DNA from: Agrocybe praecox
Lineage: Eukaryota > Basidiomycota > Agaricomycetes > Agaricales > Agrocybaceae
DNA length: 64,000 nt
Direction: 5' to 3'
NCBI GenBank assembly: GCA_964017145.1
Contig: OZ024850.1
Location: forward strand, 2,891,618-2,955,617
Shown here: positions 57,240-64,000 of the stretch, one piece after another
How the letters are laid out: each line of letters opens with the position of its first letter
Numbering within the stretch: position 1 is the stretch's first letter
Notes under the pieces: generated by a model
What the model was told of the DNA's origin: nothing
The model's database searches: none
The model's input: only the letters and a program-made list of their open reading frames with translations
Made by a program: the position numbers and the translations under genes

Positions 57240-60200
57240 CTATTCTTTTATCACAGCCTGCAGTGCATCCTTATCATTACTACCGTCCACAAAGGATTTA
57301 AATAAGCCTTTGTCTTTTCTCAGAAGGTTTCCCGGGCTATCGAATTCAATAACTCGTCCATTATTCAACACCATCTTGTTGTGTTGTCAGCATTTTCTCA
57401 AGAACAACCACCAGAGAGGATACCCACAATCTTATCGGCGTCCATGATAGTCTGTAAACGATGTGCAACCGTAATCACTGTAACGTCTTGGGGAAGTCGT
57501 TTTCGGAGACTGTTCTGAATCACGGTTTCGGTTTTGTAGTCTGAAAATGACGGCGACATTGACGGTTATTAATCGGGGTTGCTTGTGGATGTTACTAGCG
57601 CAGAAAATACGTACCGATTGCAGAAGTCGCTGTTTTCATAGGATAATGAGTACTTTTTCGCGGCTTAGATAAGTACATGACACATACCTTCATCCAGAAT
57701 AAGTAGTTTGCTGCCTCTCGCCATTGCTCTTGCAAGAGCGATGATTTGCCTTTGACCGACAGAGAGATTACCTCCCCCAGCAGCGATCTTACTGTCCAGA
57801 CTAAGTTTCATGCTTCCGTCATCATCTTGAAGAGAAAATAATCCCGCATCTTGAAGAGCACTATTCAGAGATGCATCGTCGTATTGATCAAAGGGATCCA
57901 AGTTCTCGCGCAAGGTTCCACTCAAAAGTTCTGGCTATAGAGGAGTGAGTGCCTCGGTCTCACGTGTTAGGAAAAGGAGTACGTCTCACGATTTGAGGGA
58001 TTACAGTGATGCTAGCCCTGAGTGCGTCTAGATTGATAGAGTTGATATCAACATTATCATAGTACAAGGCGCCCTCTGTTATGATGCACCGTAACAGGGC
58101 CAATGTTAAGGAACTCTGCGGTCATTAGTCAAAAATAGATTAAGAAGGTCAAAGGTCGAGCAAAAGACCGAGACGAAAACTACCTTGCCGCTTCCAGTCC
58201 TTCCAACTACTCCAATCCGCTCACCAGACGAGATATTGAACGAAATATTGCTCAAAACCTGAGAACCAGACTAGGAACAATAAATTAATTAACGAAATCA
58301 GTGTAAAAATGGGAGGCTTATTTACCGCGGAATAACGAGCTGAGAGGTTGACTGCACGAACCTCCCCGCTGCTGGGCCAAGCAGCAGGTGGTTTGCCACT
58401 TTCCGTTGGAACGGGCTCATGTTCGATGTCGATAAAACCCTGGATACGTTCTAGACTGTTAATCAGAGTCGATTATAAGTAAACTCCCGTTGAACAGATC
58501 AAAATTGCGACAATACCTATTGGACTCCACCTCGAGTTCGTTGTAGATTCTGATCAACCAGAAGATATAGTAACAGAAGCTGACGGACATGTTCAATGAG
58601 AAGCCTGTGTTGGATGCATTGGACTTTCCGTTCCCGAACACCAAGTAGAAAGCAAGAGCGGATGTGAAGATGGCGCCTAGGGAATCTATCCTGATTCCGA
58701 CCCATCTGTTGGCCGTCCACGACGTCCGAGCAGCACGAGAGTAATGGTCGATGCGCTTGTAGGACTCGCGCGTAAATAAGCCTTGAGCGTTGTACGCCCT
58801 AATTGAAACTAGATAGAAGTTAAGGCAAAATAAGGTGCGAAAACCGTGAACGCTTACCTAGGCCATGAAGGGCCGCGCTAAAATGAGAAAGAAGGGGGGA
58901 TCGTGCATTACTATGGACAATTAGTAAAGCATTGCAGTATAGTATTGTCGTTATAAACATACCTCATCTCCCTCCTAATGGATAACTGGGCTTTGAGGTA
59001 TCTATTTCCAATGTATATACCTAGCGCGGCAACGAGAGCTCCGGGGAGAAGGAACGATGGTGTAAAAAGAACAATGGCTCCGAGCTTCAGAGTCATGCCC
59101 ATTGACTGGAGGAGTACCACTTCCACCGAGTTGGGTAAAAGGCCGTCGACGGTATTGATATCTTTTGTGCAGCGAGCGATAATGCGTCCAGTGGGTGTTT
59201 CGTCAAGCCATCTATTGCCAATCAGTATTCAATTGTGTCGCAAAACGTATCACTGACCTAATAGTGCTCCCAAATATGGAATCAAGCAATTGAGAATGAA
59301 TACTTCGGGAGGCGGCTATAGTTCTGCCATAGTAGTAAAAGCTCATTCCGCAGAAAATCATAATATGTGCGACGAGCAAGAACGAAAAGAATGAGATATA
59401 GCTAAGCGGGTGACTCATTAGCATGATACAAATCTTTGAAGAACTAAATGGTACGTACAAAGGAAGTGCTACTTCAGATGGCGCCCTAGTCTCGTATTGA
59501 GAGCCCCATCGGCCCAAGAACCAGGTTTGCAGAGTGAAGACGTATTCCGCGAGGGCAATTCCGGATACCCAAAAAATGAGGAAGAGCCACGGATGTTTGC
59601 CGCCCAGGGCCGATAGGAGTAGCTTCATAGATCTCCAGGTGATGCGACCTTGAACAATCTCTTCCGGCATGACCAGTTTCCCGTCTGGTGACCCTTTGCC
59701 CGGTTCGTCTTTCTTGCTTACGTCGTTCTCTTGGCCAACCTCTTCCTCTTCTTTTCCTTTTAGCGCTTCTTTTTGGTATTTGAGGGTAACAAGGTCGATT
59801 TCGGGTCCTTGGGATGTTGTTATCTTACCCTCTGCGTTGAAAGAGATGATAAAATCGGCAACGGGCCCAACCAAAGCGATGTTATGCGTCTAGATAATCG
59901 ATTTCCATTAAAGAAGGTAAATTCCTTATATTGGAACTTTGACTCACGACCAAAAGTACCGTTCTTCCTTTCACGAGATCACCTAGAAGACAGTTGTCCA
60001 CGATATAGGCCGAGCTACAGAGAATAAATGATCAGTAATCTTCAGAAATTCACATAACTCAAACAAAGCTTACGTGTGTACGTCCAGAGCGGCAAAGACG
60101 TCGTCGAGGAGAATAATATCAGCCGGAGAGTAGACTGCTCTTGCCAAGCTTACGCGTGCCTGCGATGATGAGGAGCCACTCGTTAATACCGGGAAATATC

Positions 60201-63200
60201 GCGAGGTAAATAAGCTGAGACCTTTTGACCACCGCTGATGGAATTTAAATGGTGTCAGTGAACAGGCACGGCTAAATGCGCCCAAAGTGTCTAATACGCA
60301 TACCTCAATGTAAGTCCTCTTTCACCTACTTCCGTCTCATCTCCAGCTTCGAACAACTCCAAGTCGTGCTCCAAACCGCATTGTCGAATAACTGAAATCG
60401 TCGTGAGGCTCCCTTGAGAATAGCATGGGATAATTACTTACCACTCCGATATCGCTGTTCGTCGTACTCGGAACCGAATAAGATATTTTCCTTGATCGTT
60501 GCATTTTGAATCCATGCTTCTTGTGCAGCATAAGCTAATCCGCTACTTCTTGGAAGATTAAACCATCCATCGGGTTTGGAGGGATTAAAATGCATCTCGC
60601 CTGTAATTTTGCAGCTTAACGATAAAATCTGTGAACGGAAAGAAAGTATTCATTACCAAGAAGTGCCATCAAGAGGGAGGTTTTTCCTGACCCGCTATCC
60701 CCTTATCAAATAAAGATATACGCTGAAATAATAATGTACTCACGTTGGTCCAATTATCAGGTTAATCCCGTTCCTCTTGAAGGACAGCTCTCCTTCGACG
60801 TGAAGTCTGAAATTGCGGCTCGAGGGAGTAAGCGAACCAGCGTGAGCGTCATCAGACCATGAAAAGGTAGCGTCTTTGAAACCAAACCGTGAGCTATCTT
60901 CTTCCCTTTGTGTGTTGAGCACAGAGTCAAGTTGTGCCCCCGAACTGCCTGGGTTTTCCTTTTCCCTCGTCTCGCAGAATCGGTCTATCAGCTCAGTGTC
61001 ATTTACAAAGTCGTTGACACGGTCCAACGAGACTTTTCCTTCGATTATGTAAGGGGCGTGTGCTGAGAGACGGAACAGTTGCTCGCGAAGGATTGAAAAT
61101 ACAGCCATGCTGGAGAAGATCTTTGAAGCTATAAACATTATTAAATATGAAACAGTCAATATACACTTTGTAAATGTAGGAAAGGTCACGAACCTGTCAA
61201 TTCCCCTTTCATGAATACGGTATATGTAACATAAGTAGCGAGCATCGTAAAGGTCGGTATGAATAAGCTGCGAGAAAGGAAAATGAATTTGTGAGCTCTA
61301 CCCTCGAAGAAATAAAGTGTAAATACCTGTATAATTGTGTTGCGAGCTGAAGAATCTATTTCATCCGAGGTCACCAATCAGGTCCTTTCCGAGGGGGGGC
61401 ATTTTGAACGACGTGAAAGTTATACATACTTTCATTTTCCACAACCATTCAAGCTCCTCGTCTCGTTTCTTTGATATCCGCTCATTCATTTTACGCTCCC
61501 ACCCGAACATTTTTATCATCCTCAGTACACCGACGGCTGGATAGTCAACGAATTCTTGGTCAGAATTTGACAGAAACAAAGTGAAAATACGCTACCTTCG
61601 CTAATTGTCTGAATCCGAGCATCTGTCTGGTTTGAGGACAAAAAATTAGCATAAAAGGCGTGTAATGTGGGCGCCGGTGACTTGCCAATTTCGTTTTAGT
61701 GACTTGTACACCTTGAACTTTGCTCCCCAAAAATCCCGCAACGGGGCTCAGAACCACGGTTGTAACCAGGCCTACCACGGCACTAATATAATATTCATAG
61801 TTATAAATCAGAATGAGACTTATAACTACTATAGCGCTCACCTCCATCCGAGGATTTGATACAAGAATATCATTGATAGGATGATCTGAGTTGGGATAAA
61901 AAGAACTGCATACTTTAAGCCAGATGATTCTCGATCTACTAGCACTTCTCTTGACGCTCACCAAAAGAAAGGAAGTCGACGCCATCTGATATATTTTCCA
62001 TATCGCTTGTTACGAGATTGTTTATTTTCCCAACGAGGTTCTCTGTGTCCCCAGACGATTTGCTCGAGGGAACATCATCCGACCCGGCAGTTATTGCCGA
62101 GGCTTCGGCACTAGCCGTGGCAAAGCTACCCAATTCAGACGGCGCTTCGACCTCAACGCCGTCCCCTGGTTTCTGCACAGGCGCGGCCTCCTTTTGTTCG
62201 AGCGAACCAGATGGAATCTCGGCTTTGACCCTGATGCGCAAGCTATGCTCGAAAACGAGCTGGGTGAGAATAGCCTCTGTCCTGACGCGTACTTTTGTCT
62301 GCACGAACAAGTTCCAATGTTCGCAGATGGATTTCATGACTGGCCCGAAGAACATGAGGGACACCCAGAACCAAGGCTTGACAGTAGATTTGGTCGCGTT
62401 TCCATCAGATTCCAGGTACCTATATCAGGCGGTCATTTTGAGTCATACAAATGAACAGGAAATACATACTCCAGCGTTTTGTTAATACCAATAGGAGCCG
62501 CAAAAGTGAGTACGCTCAACAGAACAAAAGTGGAGGCCATGATCAAAATATCCTTCCCTGAAAAGGGGTTTTTAATTAGACGGATTCAAAGATATACATC
62601 ATTGACGTACGGAAATAACTTATCAGGCCAAAGAACAAATGTCTTCGCTTTGCTTTCGAGAATTGATCGACAAACTAAAAAAAATCAATGAATGGTTATA
62701 TCACGGCCACTATCATTTTGAATGCGAGAGAAAACCCACAGGAAACGCAGAGGCAGATAGATATTCCGTGTAGTCATAATCTGCGAGTGGAGGGAGCTGG
62801 TCGTGTCGAAGATGTGGGACCCTATTCGCCAATGATATCAACGGGTCAACATAGGCGTACGTGAGCGCTGAGAACCACGACGCGGTTTGTTCAGGGTTCG
62901 GAGAATAATCATGTTTCTGTGAATTATTTTATTTGTGAGGTTTATGAAGAAATGAGTTGATGAATATCATAGTGGATGGAGTACCTCAGAATTGACAGGT
63001 CGATATTCCGTAGGCATTGATAGGGGAATGATGATTGTAAGGATGGCAAGCAATCCAATCTTGTACCACAACATTGGTTGGTCGTTTCTGTCCTTTGGAG
63101 AAGATTCATCCCTAGCCAGTGGCCACACATCCCGATACACGTAAATAGCAAACATGGACGCGACGATTAAATAGTGAAATGTTGTTGCTAAGCGTCTCCA

Positions 63201-63918
63201 CTTCCGGGGTCCAAAAGTGACAATCGATTCGACGAACGCAAAGAACTTGTGTGAAATTATAATCATGATATTGAAAAAGCGGAGCTTGTGCAAGTGTACG
63301 TACCGAAGCAGTATTCAATGAATTTTCGACACAGTAATAAACCCCACCAAAAACCCAGCTTGGTAACATCCCACAGTCCCTTTCATAGACATATGGCCAG
63401 CTCTCAAAAACGAACACATAGTATGTAGCCAATGCTCGGACCAGCATCAAGGCCACAATGGTATGTCCACCATAGAGCTTGATGACCCGCCGATTGATAT
63501 AGGGTCTGATTCGCGTCGCCAGAAATTGACGAAGAGATGTGAAGAAGGATTTGAGCTCATTGAACCCATGCGAATGCCTAATAATAGTGAATTGCTCGTC
63601 CAATCTGATTTTCAAAGATTGAAAATGCATTCCAATTGTGCTTGACGGTCTTGCAAATAGTACGCTTCGCCTGAAGATGCTGATGATTCCGGACAAAGCG
63701 TAAAGGAGCTGACACAGCAGAAACACAAGGACAATAACCAGAGGTATATTCCGTGGATCTTTCAAGATGTTGCTGGGACGTGGTTTGCGATTTAGAAACG
63801 CGTCAGTAAACAAAAAGACCACAATACAACAATGAACGGCTCTTTCTTACGAGTCTTCATGGCGCTCGAGGCTGAAGCCATCGGCCCCAGGATATTGAAG
63901 GTTGAACGGTGGGGTCAT
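57240..63918 (-). CDS. Full-size ABCC (MRP-type) ABC transporter B
   Basis: A many-exon gene starts at the ATG at 63918 ([17 protein letters not shown], joined by an intron to [19 protein letters not shown]) and ends with DALQAVIKE and a stop at 57240-57242. It has the same domain order as transporter A: N-terminal hydrophobic region with [16 protein letters not shown], first transmembrane domain with a Ser/Glu-rich insert after [11 protein letters not shown]1, second transmembrane domain and NBD2. Walker A of NBD1 is [14 protein letters not shown]; its signature exon is split (SGGQK then [11 protein letters not shown]) before [18 protein letters not shown]2 has [14 protein letters not shown] and LLILDEATSAI. 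As in A, NBD1 carries Asp for the catalytic Glu. The exon boundaries match those of A in most places, which shows common descent. Likely an exporter of conjugates or xenobiotics; substrate unknown. Confidence 0.85.
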
Positions 63919-64000
63919 TCAATGTGAGGGACTATAACGCGCAGCAGAATGGCGGAAAGAAAGGGAAAGTGGCCAGCTCCTTGACATGTTACGGCTTATT

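Overview
The window looks like nuclear DNA of a mushroom-forming basidiomycete (Agaricomycetes). Genes are split by many short introns of about 50-60 bp with GTRNGT donors and YAG acceptors, exons as small as 4-20 bp occur, and the gene families are typical of that class: an expanded F-box family, a DUF6534-type membrane protein, full-size ABCC transporters, a UDP-glycosyltransferase and a BTB-like fragment. Exon joins were worked out by hand from splice sites, reading phase and family conservation. Family names are recalled knowledge, not database hits.

Layout. 1-785: 5' part of an F-box gene running off the left edge. 1266-6330: a 1571-residue BBC1/AIM3-like actin-patch protein. 6.8 kb: relic of an F-box gene. 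7867-9836: O-methyltransferase. 10510-16183: three tandem minus-strand F-box genes (two of one family, one of another). 16984-20503: an RRM + YTH putative m6A reader whose YTH domain is split by a long insertion. 20.5-27.6 kb: gene-poor, with a long inverted-repeat (foldback) element directly beside a truncated BTB-like gene, and a TA-flanked MITE. 27685-29463: a plus-strand F-box paralogue. 29801-30678: a TIR element with a 9-bp direct repeat on each side. 30987-32283: MDR-type oxidoreductase. 33477-36089: a single-exon 870-residue protein with an MLKL/HeLo-like helical N-terminus, a Cys/His cluster and a beta-rich C-terminal part. 38136-41732: a DUF6534-like membrane protein gene carrying a 1.94-kb LTR element inside one intron; that element has identical LTRs and a gag gene but no pol. 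43824-44558: small unknown membrane protein. 47345-48957: UDP-glycosyltransferase pseudogene. 50332-63918: two complete ABCC transporters arranged tail to tail.

How it fits together. I see no single pathway cluster. The F-box genes are a local birth-and-death family: intact copies on both strands plus one decayed copy. The middle third is a repeat-rich accessory zone where several non-autonomous elements have landed, one of them in a gene without obviously breaking its reading frame. The two ABCC genes look like an inverted duplication. The best candidates for new biology are the MLKL-like zinc-cluster protein, the gag-only LTR element in an intron, and the interrupted YTH domain.
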